A stretch of DNA of 64,000 nucleotides from CAWHQZ01 sp963831645 (GTDB lineage Bacteria; Pseudomonadota; Alphaproteobacteria; Rhizobiales; Aestuariivirgaceae): positions 434,001-498,000 of the forward strand of contig CAWHQZ010000017.1 in assembly GCA_963831645.1 (NCBI GenBank), read 5' to 3'. The notes under the pieces were generated by a model that did no database searches, was not told where the DNA came from, and saw only the letters and a list, made by a program, of their open reading frames with translations. How positions within the stretch are numbered: position 1 is the stretch's first letter; every line of letters begins with the position of its first letter. Shown one piece after another: positions 34,688 through 43,494 of the stretch. Position numbers and translations under genes: made by a program.

Positions 34688-36169
34688 TCACCTTCCTATC
34701 GATATGGTGGGACTGAACAGCGGCGCCGAGGCACGATAGAGCTTTCGAAACGGAGCGAGCCTGGCTGCATGGGCCGCGCAGAACTCGGATCGCGGCGCGA
34801 TCAACTCGAGCACTTGCGGCTTCGTGCATATCTCGGAGACGGGCTCGCCCGTCATGGCCAGGCGCGCCAGGCGCGCCGCTCCGAACGCGGGACCCCAGGC
34901 GCCGCCGGAGGACAGCACGACGGGGCTCGCGAGCACGGTGGCCAGAAGCTGCATAAAGAACCGGCTGCGTGTACCACCGCCGGTGACGGGGACGCTTTCA
35001 GGCTGCGCGGACGCACCCATCAACAGCTCCCTGCAGTCGGCGAGGGAAAGGGCCACGCCCTCGAGCACCGCCGTCACCAGATCGGAACGCCGGGTGCGGC
35101 TGCTGAGCCCGATGAAGACTCCCCTGGCGTCGGGATCATTGTGGGGTGTGCGCTCGCCTGCAAGATAAGGCAGGAACATTTCCGCGACCGGACCGGAATA
35201 GGCTTTTTCGACCTCGGCAAGCAGCCTTGCCGGATCGGTTGCCCCGAGGATGCCCGAAATCCAGGCAAGGCAGCCGGCGCCGTTGAGCAGCGCCGCCATC
35301 TGGAACCAGCGGTCCGGCAGCGCGTGACAAAAAGTGTGAACCAGCGTTTCGGGACGCGGAGAATAGAAGCTGCGAGCCACGAAATATTGCGCCGATGTAC
35401 CAAGCGAGATGAAGGCATCGCCGTCTTCGGCGGCACCAAGTCCGACCGCTGCGGCCGCCGCATCGCCCGCTCCGGCCGCCACCGGAATTCCGCCCTCGAG
35501 ACCGAGCCGCCGCGCGACGTCGGCCCGCAGACGTCCTGACACGGCCGAGCCTTCGAACAGGTCGGGGAGGGCTTCTGCGGGCAGGTGCACGGCCGCCATG
35601 ATTTCCGGCGCCCAGCGCCGCGTGCCGCTATCAAGAAGCAACGAGCCGGCCGCGTCCGACATGTCGGTCGCCCAGGCGCCGGTCAGCCGATAGCGGACGT
35701 AGTCCTTGGGAAGAAGTATCTTGGCGAGGGTGGACCAGGTCTCAGGCTCGTTCCGGCTGAGCCACAGCAGCTTGGGGGCGGTGAAGGACGCCATGGGAAG
35801 AACCCCGGCCATTGCGCCGATCCCCGGCACCCGGCGCGCCAGTTCATCCGCCTCGGCACGGGCGCGGGCATCGTTCCAAAGAATGGCGGGACGCAGTATC
35901 CTGCCGCGCCGGTCGAGGAGCACCGCGCCGTGCATCTGTCCCGACAGCCCGATGGCACGCACCCGGCGGAGTTGCCGTTCACGCCTGGAACGCAGCCTCA
36001 GAACGGAGGTGCGGGCGGCGCGCCACCAGTCCTCGGGATTCTGCTCCGACCACGACGGGCGGGGGCGCGAGCTTGTGAGAGCAACGGACGCTGAGGCGAC
36101 GATTTCCTGCTTTTCGTCAACCAGAACGGACTTCAGGGCAGATGTTCCGATGTCGATGCCAAGGAACAG
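34688..36169 (-). CDS. xylB: Xylulokinase (FGGY family), apparent CTG start
   Basis: This enzyme phosphorylates D-xylulose with ATP in the cytoplasm. The full FGGY frame gives ~493 residues, the family length, only if translation begins near 36169 with FLGIDIGTSALKSVLVDE, the phosphate-binding motif of the N-terminal domain. ATG/GTG/TTG are absent there; CTG 36169 lies 6 bases after AGGAG and fits exactly. The first standard start (GTG 35962) would delete that motif. Other markers are RAIGLSGQMHGAVLLD, ILWNDARARAEADEL, GAGDAAAAAVGLG and the C-terminal VTGGGTRSRFFMQLLA. Its frame ends convergent with the dioxygenase. It starts 10 bp after the extensin-like gene's stop. Confidence 0.88.
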   Translation of the reverse strand: MFLGIDIGTSALKSVLVDEKQEIVASASVALTSSRPRPSWSEQNPEDWWRAARTSVLRLRSRRERQLRRVRAIGLSGQMHGAVLLDRRGRILRPAILWNDARARAEADELARRVPGIGAMAGVLPMASFTAPKLLWLSRNEPETWSTLAKILLPKDYVRYRLTGAWATDMSDAAGSLLLDSGTRRWAPEIMAAVHLPAEALPDLFEGSAVSGRLRADVARRLGLEGGIPVAAGAGDAAAAAVGLGAAEDGDAFISLGTSAQYFVARSFYSPRPETLVHTFCHALPDRWFQMAALLNGAGCLAWISGILGATDPARLLAEVEKAYSGPVAEMFLPYLAGERTPHNDPDARGVFIGLSSRTRRSDLVTAVLEGVALSLADCRELLMGASAQPESVPVTGGGTRSRFFMQLLATVLASPVVLSSGGAWGPAFGAARLARLAMTGEPVSEICTKPQVLELIAPRSEFCAAHAARLAPFRKLYRASAPLFSPTISIGR

Positions 36170-36178
36170 GCACAGCTC

Positions 36179-37738
36179 CTATTCGCAAAGCTTGAAGCGC
36201 CGGTTGCGGGCCTGCAGGTCGAAATGAAAATGGCTGGCATGGGCTGCGTTCGCCTCAGGTCCAAGCACGGTCGAAAAAACGGAGCAGCCGCCCTTGTGAA
36301 CCTCGCGCAGGAATCGGGCGCTGCCGTTGAGCGATACGAGTTTCGCCTGCCAGCCGCCCTGCACCTGGACCTTCTTGCCTGACGCGAGTGTGAATGCCGA
36401 GATATCGATTGCGTTGGCGCGCGCATGCTCGCTGATTTTTCCGCCTGCGGCATTGTAGCGATAACGGCAGTCATAGGAGGCAGCCACGGAGAGGCCCGTC
36501 ACTCGTTCGGTGAAGTCGCGCTCAGCGGCCGGCTGGACGACGGTCACGATCCAGCGGTGAAAGGCGGCGGCGGTGCGGCAATTGAGCACCGCTGGCGGAG
36601 TAAGCTTGACACTTCCGGCATAGCGCAAGCTGATCGGTGCAGCCACCCCGCAACCCCTTGGTCCGCCAATGGGAGCAGCCTCGTCCCACGCGACATCCAG
36701 ACCTGAAAGTTCAACTTCGCACGCAAGGCGAGCCAAACGGACATCCTCCGCCGGCCACTTACCGTTGTTGCTAGCCTTCGGTGACGATGGCTGTTCACCG
36801 CCCTGCGGCAGCGCCGGCCTGGGCCTCGGGACGACGACCAATGCTGCTTCCTCGCCGAACGCCCTCTTCCTGCTGCGGGGATCGTCAGTCTCCGGCACTC
36901 CGTCGGTCGTGGGCTCGGTGGCTGCCGGCTCGATCGCCGGAGGTTCAGCGGCCGGAAGCTCCGGCGTCGTCGGTTCTGCCGTCGGAGGCTCGAGGGCCGG
37001 CGGTTCAACGGCGGCAAACTCCTTGGTCGGAGATACCGGAGCCATGGGTTCCACGATCGAAGGCTCGAGGCCCGGCGGCTCGAACTCCGGAGGCTCATCG
37101 GTCGGAGGTTCCGGCGGCGCAGGCTCCGTTGCCGTAGGCTCGAGGGTCGGCGGTTCAACGGCTGCTTGACGCCCGGTCTGTGGAACCTCGATCACCCGGT
37201 CTTCTGCCGTTAGTGATTCCGGTGCCGCAACCGCAGTAGAGGGCGGCGCATCAGGCGGAAGCGGTCCCGGAAGTGGCGACCGGAGAACCGGCGGCGGCAC
37301 ACGAACGGCGGTGGCCCCGGGCGTAGCGACCTTCGCTTCGCGCTTATCGGTGGTGGTCTCGCGCTTCGCGACTGCCGCCTCGCTCTTGGCGGCGGTTGCT
37401 TCGCGCTTAGCGGCGGTGGTCTCGCGCTTAGCGGCGGTCGCCTCGCGCTTGGCGGCGGTCGCCTCGCGCTTGGCCGGGGCGCTCTTCCGCTTGGCAATGG
37501 TTCCCTTGGGTTTCTTTGCCGCCTTCTTCTTGCTCTTGGGCTTAAATCTCTCCAGAAGTTTGTTGACATAGTTCCCGACATTCTCGACGGCTGTGGAGGT
37601 CTTGCTCTGAGCCGCGAGAGCAGAGCTATCAGGTGACAATCCGATGACTGCGCAGTCGAGGAAAAAAAGAACTGCCAGTACAGCGAAGCCCCTGGTCGCC
37701 GAGCGAAGCCATCCCCTGCATCGCAAAACTGGTTTCAC
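36179..37738 (-). CDS. Extensin-like protein with long KRE and PE repeat linker
   Basis: A 519-residue exported protein. A hydrophobic leader (GFAVLAVLFFLDCAVIGL) is followed by a Lys/Ala repeat region (about residues 70-140) built from the heptad KREATAA. Next comes a ~130-residue Pro/Glu/Thr array with the unit E-P-P-x-x-E-P-x-x. A folded C-terminal Extensin-like domain (from about 340) completes it, with AVLNCRTAAAFHRWI, YDCRYRYNAAGGKISEHARANAIDISAFTL and HKGGCSVFSTVLGPEANAAHASHFHFDL. The HxxANAIDI and HFHFD histidines resemble zinc ligands of D,D-carboxypeptidase-like folds, suggesting peptidoglycan binding or cleavage in the periplasm. The basic and acidic repeat blocks are probably disordered. 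Confidence 0.88.
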   Translation of the reverse strand: MKPVLRCRGWLRSATRGFAVLAVLFFLDCAVIGLSPDSSALAAQSKTSTAVENVGNYVNKLLERFKPKSKKKAAKKPKGTIAKRKSAPAKREATAAKREATAAKRETTAAKREATAAKSEAAVAKRETTTDKREAKVATPGATAVRVPPPVLRSPLPGPLPPDAPPSTAVAAPESLTAEDRVIEVPQTGRQAAVEPPTLEPTATEPAPPEPPTDEPPEFEPPGLEPSIVEPMAPVSPTKEFAAVEPPALEPPTAEPTTPELPAAEPPAIEPAATEPTTDGVPETDDPRSRKRAFGEEAALVVVPRPRPALPQGGEQPSSPKASNNGKWPAEDVRLARLACEVELSGLDVAWDEAAPIGGPRGCGVAAPISLRYAGSVKLTPPAVLNCRTAAAFHRWIVTVVQPAAERDFTERVTGLSVAASYDCRYRYNAAGGKISEHARANAIDISAFTLASGKKVQVQGGWQAKLVSLNGSARFLREVHKGGCSVFSTVLGPEANAAHASHFHFDLQARNRRFKLCE

Positions 37739-37812
37739 AGCCCTCTTTCTAGCACTTGAGAGATGTGCTTGCGCATAAAAACCCTGCCCCAGAGAATAGA
37801 TAAACTCACCGG

Positions 37813-38043
37813 TCAGGCCAAGGTTCCGGTCAACTCACTCTTTCCGAGGGCGGCGAGAAACGCCTCGGCCCGGGCGCCGACAGCCGAGGCAGCGAGACCC
37901 GGCTTGAACAGAATGCCGGCCGTGAGGATCGCCTCGGCGACAGCAATCGCCTCGTCGGGCTCGATGCCGCGCAGGATTGCGATCAAAGGCATCCGCGCAA
38001 ATGCGGTATCGAAGGCCTCGAGGTTGCGCTTCTCCTCGATCAC
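37813..38043 (-). pseudogene. dgoA: 2-dehydro-3-deoxy-6-phosphogalactonate aldolase, internally deleted
   Basis: The 76-residue frame joins the very start of DgoA (FARMPLIAILRGIEPDEAIAVAEAILTAGI, including the catalytic-side RGI strand) directly to its end (LFKPGLAASAVGARAEAFLAAL). A normal enzyme has ~205 residues, so about 130 internal residues, including the Schiff-base lysine, are missing without loss of frame. It overlaps dgoK by 4 bp and is the second gene of a DgoK-DgoA pair from the DeLey-Doudoroff galactonate pathway. As it stands the product cannot be an active aldolase. The assembly could also have collapsed here. Confidence 0.8.
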
Positions 38044-38942
38044 TGCGCCGCTTGCTCCTGGAGAAGCAGGGCGGCGCCCCGCACGAGGCAGGTTTCCGGG
38101 GCCAGCACTTTTGCTGCGATGCGGCGGCTCGCCAGCGCCTCGCCATACCGCGCGGCCAGGTCACCGCCGGCGATCAGCGTCACGGTGCGCGGTGCATCAA
38201 AGTCGGCGGCGGCCTCGTCAATCTCGGAGGCGATGAGCAGACCGGACAGGAACGGCAGCGTTGCATTGCCTGCCATGGCGCCGTCGAGGACGGCGGTGCG
38301 CGCCTCGAAGGCTTGATGCAACAGGCCTCCGCCACGGTCGGCAGCGGCCAGACCGCGCGAGAAGCCCGAGGCGTCTTCCGGCTTCTCTGCGAGAAGGCGC
38401 AACACGGAATGATTGCTGAGGAGCGCGTAGAACTCTCCCGTCATATAGGTGCGGAACGTCTCAACCCGACCATTTTCGATAGCCGCCCATTTACAGTGAG
38501 TGCCCGGCAGCAAGACGATTCCTTCCGTGACGCCGGCGCCGAAAACCAGCGTCTCCTCACCGCGCAGAACATCGGCAACACCGTCGTTGCGCGCCTTCAG
38601 ACCCGGCGCGATGTAGCCTTGGCGCTGGCCGTCAATGCTGACCGTCGCCAGGTTGGCGGATAGATCGCCAAGCGAGGCAGGGCATTCTAGATAGGGCGCT
38701 TCGAGCCAACCGTTGCGGCTGCCGACCATCCCGGCCATGAGAATCGGAGCCTGCCGATCCCTCTCGAGCCACCGGCCACAGCGAAAGCGCAGAACATCGG
38801 CAAAACTTGAACCGCCAAGAGAGGTTATTCCCTCGGGTGTGGAAACGCGATCCAGAATCTTTCCGCGTTCGCCAACCAGAAAGGCACGCAGATGCGTTGT
38901 GCCCCAATCGACGGCGATGAAGCGGGCGGAAGGCGCGGGCAT
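38040..38942 (-). CDS. dgoK: 2-dehydro-3-deoxygalactonokinase DgoK
   Basis: A 300-residue kinase that phosphorylates 2-keto-3-deoxygalactonate in galactonate catabolism. The family features are all present: FIAVDWGTTHLRAFLVGERG (ASKHA-type phosphate 1 motif), APILMAGMVGSRNGWLEAPYLECPA, GEETLVFGAGV, LLPGTHCKWAAIENGRVETFRTYMTGEFYALLSNHSVL and IAGGDLAARYGEAL. The length is standard. It overlaps the truncated dgoA, whose loss would leave the phosphorylated product without its aldolase unless another copy exists elsewhere. Confidence 0.93.
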   Translation of the reverse strand: MPAPSARFIAVDWGTTHLRAFLVGERGKILDRVSTPEGITSLGGSSFADVLRFRCGRWLERDRQAPILMAGMVGSRNGWLEAPYLECPASLGDLSANLATVSIDGQRQGYIAPGLKARNDGVADVLRGEETLVFGAGVTEGIVLLPGTHCKWAAIENGRVETFRTYMTGEFYALLSNHSVLRLLAEKPEDASGFSRGLAAADRGGGLLHQAFEARTAVLDGAMAGNATLPFLSGLLIASEIDEAAADFDAPRTVTLIAGGDLAARYGEALASRRIAAKVLAPETCLVRGAALLLQEQAAQ

Positions 38943-38999
38943 GGCGCCATATTAGACGCGACTCCTTGCGGTGGGATACGCCGCGGTTAACACTCCATC

Positions 39000-39043
39000 G
39001 CATTTTCCGGCGAAGTAGAACTACTTCGCCGAGAAGAAAATGC
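39000..39043. repeat. Large palindromic intergenic repeat 1
   Basis: GCATTTTC-CGGCGAAGTAG (39000-39018) is mirrored by CTACTTCGCCG (39021-39031) and GAAAATGC (39036-39043). The inner 11-bp arms are perfect with a 2-base loop. Confidence 0.65.
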
Positions 39044-39058
39044 GCAGGATCATACCCG

Positions 39059-39106
39059 AAGCATGTTCTTGTCGGAAAAGTGTGCACACTTTTCCGGAAC
39101 ATGCTT
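39059..39106. repeat. Large palindromic intergenic repeat 2
   Basis: AAGCATGTT and AACATGCTT flank a perfect core palindrome, GGAAAAGTGTGCACACTTTTCC. Related text (GAGCATGTCCCGGAAAGTGCGCACC) precedes the terminator near 26642, suggesting a dispersed family. Confidence 0.65.
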
Positions 39107-39131
39107 TGGGAAACAGCGGAGGGAGCAATTC

Positions 39132-39867
39132 ATGTCGCGGGTGATCGCGATCACCGGCGCAGGGCGCGGCATCGGCCTCGCCACGGCCAGGCCGTTTTGC
39201 GGCGATGGGCGAGATGCTGGCCCTCAACTATCGCGCCAGCGATGCGCATCTCGCCGAAGTGGTGGCCGAGACCAGAGCCAAAGGCGGCGACGGCCTGATT
39301 TTCAAGGCCGATGTCTCCAAGCCCCAAGAAGCGGCGGATTTCATCGCGGCTGCAGAACAGGAGTTCGGCCGCGTCGACGTGCTCATCAACAACGCCGGCA
39401 TTCTCCATTCGGTGGCTACCCACGAAGCAACCTTCGAGCAATGGGAACGGACGATCGCGGTCAACCTCACCGGCACCTATTGCTGCCTGCGGGCGGTGCT
39501 GCCCGGCATGCTCCGGCGCAAAGCGGGCCGGATCATCAACGTCTCCTCCGAGCTCGGCCTCATCGGATTTCCCACCTATGCCGCCTACTCCGCCTCCAAG
39601 GGCGGGGTGATTGCACTCACCAAGGCGGTCGCCAAGGAAGTGGCTCCCCACGGCATCCTGGTCAATTCGATCGCTCCGGGACCGGTCGAGACGGACATGC
39701 TGGTCAATGATACCGTCGAATTCAACGAAGAGACGCGATTGCAGATACCGCTGCGCCGGTTCGGCCGGCCGGAGGAGATCGCGGCAATGATCGTGGCGAT
39801 GGCCGGGGAGGCCGGCAGCTTTCTCGTCGGCCAGGTGGTGAGCCCCAACGGCGGCACGGCGATCTAA
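39132..39867 (+). pseudogene. SDR family oxidoreductase, frameshifted near the start
   Basis: ATG 39132 follows GGAGGGAG and opens VIAITGAGRGIGLATAR, the classical short-chain dehydrogenase TGxxxGIG cofactor motif. One extra base near 39193 then shifts the frame. In the next frame FAAMGEMLALNYRA, VLINNAGI, the catalytic INVSSELGLIGFPTYAAYSASKGG (Ser, Tyr, Lys) and IAPGPVETDM follow in order to 39867. Removing one C restores a ~244-residue FabG-like enzyme. It is probably co-transcribed with the deacetylase 33 bp downstream. The substrate is unknown. Confidence 0.85.
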
Positions 39868-39899
39868 CCTATCCCATGTTTCTGACAGAGGAGTAGCGA

Positions 39900-40796
39900 A
39901 TGATCCGAAATCCTGTGCCGTGGCCGGGCGGCGCCAAGGTCGCCTGCGCCATCACCTTCGACATGGACGCCGACAGCCTCGTCCACATCGAGCATCCCAA
40001 GGACTCGATCAAGCGGGTGTCGACCATCTCCATGCTGCGCTATGGACCCCAGGTGGGCGTGCCGCGCATCCTCGAAGCCTACCGTCGCTACGGTCTCCGG
40101 CAGACGTTCTTCGTGCCGGCATGGTGCATCGAGCAGTACCCGCAGGCGGTCGAAGGGATGGTGAAGGACGGCCATGAAGTGGGATTTCACGGCTACATTC
40201 ACGAGGCGCCCAACAGCCTCACCAGAGCGGAAGAGCGCTACTGGATGCAGCGCTCGATCGCTGTCATCGAAAAGCACACCGGCAAGCGCCCGCGCGGCAA
40301 CCGCTCACCTCTCTACAACTTTTCGAACCACACGGCGGACCTGCTGGTCGAGGAAGGTTTCTTGTATGATTCATCCCTGATGGGCGATGACGTCCCCTAC
40401 GTGCTCGCGACCGACAAGGGTGAGCTGGTCGAGCTTCCGGCCAGCTGGGCAACCGATGACTGGCCGCCCTATGTTCATTCGATCGACCTGAACTACGTAA
40501 TGCAGATCATGGCGCCGGAACGGGCCATGGAGACCTTCCTCGCCGAATTCGAGGCCATGCGTCGGGCGGGTGGACTGTGGATCGGCATCTGGCATCCGTT
40601 CGTCAGCGGGCGGCTTTCGCGCTGGCTCAGGGTGGAGAAGATGATCGAATACATGCTGGGCACAGGGGAGGTGTGGTTCGCAACCCTCGAAGAGATCGCC
40701 CGCCATGCTCTCGCCTGCCGAAAGAATAGCAGTTGGCAACCGCGCGTCGACACGCTTCCGCACTATCGCGATCCTGTCGTGCCGGTTCCGCGTTAG
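39900..40796 (+). CDS. Polysaccharide deacetylase family protein (PuuE-like)
   Basis: A 298-residue NodB-homology (CE4-type) protein. Motif 1 is AITFDMDADSLVH, with a metal Asp pair. Motif 2, EVGFHGYIHEAPNSL, has the HxxxH ligands, and RGNRSPLYNFSNHTADLL follows; WIGIWHPFVSGRLSRW carries the catalytic His. This cytosolic long-N-terminal form, without a signal peptide, is the class containing allantoinase PuuE and other amidohydrolases rather than chitin deacetylases. It lies behind an SDR gene, so it may act on a small amide. The substrate is not readable. Confidence 0.88.
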   Translation: MIRNPVPWPGGAKVACAITFDMDADSLVHIEHPKDSIKRVSTISMLRYGPQVGVPRILEAYRRYGLRQTFFVPAWCIEQYPQAVEGMVKDGHEVGFHGYIHEAPNSLTRAEERYWMQRSIAVIEKHTGKRPRGNRSPLYNFSNHTADLLVEEGFLYDSSLMGDDVPYVLATDKGELVELPASWATDDWPPYVHSIDLNYVMQIMAPERAMETFLAEFEAMRRAGGLWIGIWHPFVSGRLSRWLRVEKMIEYMLGTGEVWFATLEEIARHALACRKNSSWQPRVDTLPHYRDPVVPVPR

Positions 40797-40809
40797 GCAG
40801 GCAAGACAA

Positions 40810-40838
40810 GTGGAGCCCGGGTTGCCCCGGGGCTCCAC
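40810..40838. terminator. Strong hairpin between convergent deacetylase and cupin genes
   Basis: GTGGAGCCCGGG (40810-40821) pairs with the end of CCCCGGGGCTCCAC (40825-40838). It is followed by CGTCCTTCTTTTCC on the plus strand. Nine GC-rich pairs with a T-rich tail make a good intrinsic terminator, probably used from both sides. Confidence 0.75.
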
Positions 40839-40887
40839 GTCCTTCTTTTCCGGGCGCGGAGGTACCTCCGCTCCGCGTCCGGCAGGA

Positions 40888-41362
40888 TTACATCATGTGG
40901 TCGTCCATCTTGCCGTCGGTGAAGAGGTCGGCGGAGATGAGCACCACCGGCTCGGCGCCCTTGTTCTGCCACCAGTGGGAAAGCTCGGCGCCGAACTCGG
41001 CCACCGCATCGCCCGCCTTGTGGACGATCGGAACCTTGCAGTCGCTGCGGTACTCCTCGATCGTCCCGGAGACGACGTAGATGTTGGCGGGGCGCGTTGC
41101 GTGATCGTGCCAGGGCACGATGCCGCCGGGCTGAATGACGAGCCTGCGCAACCGCAGCGACTGGCCCTTGAATTCATCGCCCTTGCCCGCGAGGTCAAGA
41201 AAGCACGCTGTCTTCGACGCCTTTCGGCTCGGTGGCTCGCGAGGTCACCGCTCCCGCCATGGCCTGATCGGCGGGACACTCACCTGCCTGAGCAAGGCCG
41301 GCGAACGCTAACAAGACCAGGCCGGCAAGGCCTGTCCTCGACAATATTAATGTGGTGGTCAT
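40888..41362 (-). pseudogene. Exported cupin-domain protein, frameshifted
   Basis: ATG 41362 opens a signal peptide (LILSRTGLAGLVLLAFAGLAQAGE), then CPADQAMAGAV... EDSVLS. Here an extra T (CTTTCTTGACC) closes the frame. One base later the sequence continues DLAGKGDEFKGQSLRLRRLVIQPGGIVPWHDHATRPANIYVVSGTIEEY, a clear cupin-2 barrel with PWHDH metal-binding histidines. The restored protein is ~157 residues, periplasmic, and of a type often found alone in rhizobia. Function unknown beyond metal-dependent sugar or small-molecule binding. Confidence 0.8.
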
Positions 41363-41868
41363 TGTTCATCTCCGTTTCACGAGCGGCGCTGACTGGGCAG
41401 CGCAGCTTCATGAGGGAAGATCGCGCAGGCCTGCCTTCGACTGAAATGCCGAATGCCTCTGAATTTGATAGCGGGAGAACATGCGCCCGTAGTCACGCCC
41501 GCTGCGCCACGATCCTCAGGGGCGCCACTTTCGTCGCATCGGAACGCGCGAGCGCCGTCGCCCGGCGACGGCGGTTTTGCCTCTGCTGAAATGCTTCAAG
41601 CTGGATTGCTGCCAATCGGATCTTTGCCCCGAGGGCATGCTTTCGACGGAATGACGAAAGTAGATGTCGTCATGAGAGTGGTTTCCGCATTGCTCAGGCG
41701 AGATCGATGCAGCTTGCACATCAAAATTATAGCAGGGTGGCATTTCCGCTGAGCGTTCAGGCGGCATTTCCGCTGAGCGTTCGGCAGCGCAAGCTCGGCC
41801 ATGAAGCACATCCTTGCCGCCGACAGCCTGTGCGCTCGGCGAAGTGTGTGTACCACGGGAGGAACAAC
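41363..41868. other. Non-coding stretch with a short tandem duplication
   Basis: No convincing gene lies between the cupin and patatin genes. The one clear feature is GGCATTTCCGCTGAGCGTTC at 41739-41758, repeated exactly at 41763-41782 (24-bp period, two copies). It lies about 90 bp ahead of the patatin ATG and could be a regulatory duplication. Confidence 0.45.
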
Positions 41869-42943
41869 ATGAACGTTCATGAGCCATTCGCCCGCGCCCA
41901 GGCGGCGCGCAGGACCGCACCGGCAGTAGCCGCAAAAACCCTAAATCTCGCGCTGCAGGGCGGCGGCGCCCATGGCGCCTTTACCTGGGGCGTTCTCGAC
42001 CGGCTGCTGGAGGACGATCGCCTCGACTTCGAAGGCGTGGTGGCGACCAGCGCGGGCGCCATGAACGCCGCCGTCATGACCTATGGTCTCGTCGAGGGCG
42101 GCAGGGAAGGGGCGCGCAGGGCGCTGACCAATTTCTGGCGCCGGGTCAGCCACGCCGCCGCTTTAAGCCCCATTCAACCGACGATGTTCGACCGGATGAC
42201 TGGCAACCGGTCACTCAAGAGCTCGCCGCCGTTCATCATGTTCGACATCGTGACGAGAACTCATGTCGCCCTACCAGTTCAATCCCATGAACATCAATCC
42301 GCTGCGCGAGGTCCTGGAAAAGAGCGTCGACTTCGCCGCCCTCAACTCCGCCCGCTGCCGCGTCAAGCTGCATCTGTGTGCGACCAATGTGCGCACCGGC
42401 AAGATCAAGGTCTTCGGCAACGATGAAATCTCTCCCGATGCGGTGATGGCCTCGGCCTGCCTGCCGTTCATTTTTCAGGCAGTCGAGATCGACGGCGAGG
42501 CCTACTGGGACGGTGGCTATATGGGCAATCCGGCGATCTTCCCGCTGATCTACAGCTGCGAAGCCGCCGACGTGCTGATTGTCCACGTAAATCCCATGCA
42601 CCGGCCGGATCTGCCGACGACGGCGACGGAGATCATGAACCGCGTGAACGAGATCAGCTTCAATTCCTCACTCATGCGCGAAATGCGGGCAATCGAGTTC
42701 GTCACGCGCCTGATCGACATGGGGCTGGGAGAGTTGCCCGACCTCAAGCGCATGTACATTCATGCCATCAGCGGCGATGCGCTGATGCTCGAGCTCGGGG
42801 TGGCGAGCAAGCTCAACGCCGACTGGGACTTCCTGGTCAGCCTGCGCGACGCCGGCCGCGAACAGGCGGACGCGTGGATCGGCGCCAGCTACGACGCGAT
42901 CGGCAATCGTTCGACGCTCGATATCAAGGCGGCGTATTTGTAG
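41869..42943 (+). pseudogene. Patatin-like phospholipase family protein, frameshifted
   Basis: ATG 41869 (GGGAGGA upstream) leads into LNLALQGGGAHGAFTWGVLDRLLED, the patatin oxyanion GGGxxG, and VVATSAGAMNAAV with the nucleophile serine in GxSxG form (TSAGA). Near 42255 an extra A breaks the frame. MSPYQFNPMNINPLREVLEK continues in the next frame, with YWDGGYMGNPAIFPL, the Asp-Gly (DGG) catalytic partner. The restored protein is about 357 residues, cytosolic, and has the size of RssA/PlpD-type esterases without a barrel. The dyad is conserved. Confidence 0.85.
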
Positions 42944-43185
42944 CTGCGCTGCGCCGGCTCCTCCTATCGCTTGAAACTTCTCTGCGGCTGCAACGCTCAG
43001 CTGGATTGCGGCTTCCGACGCAATGGCTGTTGAGGAGCTCGATGCCGGGCACCGCACCATGCGGCAACGCTATCGAATTCATAGTGAGACAGCATTTCAG
43101 TTTGGGCGCCCGGGGGCTGACATTGAGGCCCGACAGGTCGAATACGGCCGGTCTAGAACAACAACCGAATTCAAGGAGATCTGAG

Positions 43186-43455
43186 ATGATCAGTACCAAA
43201 CTTCTGGTGAGCTCGGCCTTTGCCGCCGTTGCAGGCTTGGCGGCTTCGGGTGCGCTCGCCGGGCCTGCGGCAGCGCCGGAGTTCCAGTTCGAGAAGTGCT
43301 ATGGCGTCGTCAAAGCGGCGCAGAACGACTGCCAGACGGCCACTCACTCCTGCGCCGGCACGTCGACGGCGGACAACCAGGGTGATGCATGGATTTACGT
43401 GCCCGCCGGAACCTGCGCCAAGCTGACGGGCGGCAGCATGGAGCCCAAGGCCTGA
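43186..43455 (+). CDS. bufA: Bufferin precursor BufA (DUF2282 family)
   Basis: An 89-residue secreted RiPP precursor. AAGGAG precedes ATG 43186 by 8 bases. The signal peptide runs to residue 25 (VSSAFAAVAGLAASGALA). The mature chain holds exactly four cysteines (38, 49, 56, 77) in the family pattern EKCYGVVKAAQNDC, HSCAG and WIYVPAGTCAKLTGG. In bufferins these cysteines are rebuilt by the MNIO enzyme into copper-binding heterocycles, and the product buffers copper in the periplasm. The next two genes encode the MNIO (bufB) and its partner (bufC), so identity is supported by sequence and context. Confidence 0.93.
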   Translation: MISTKLLVSSAFAAVAGLAASGALAGPAAAPEFQFEKCYGVVKAAQNDCQTATHSCAGTSTADNQGDAWIYVPAGTCAKLTGGSMEPKA

Positions 43456-43494
43456 GACGTCTGTGCTCAGCCAGCCAGCCGAAGGAGCCTACCC

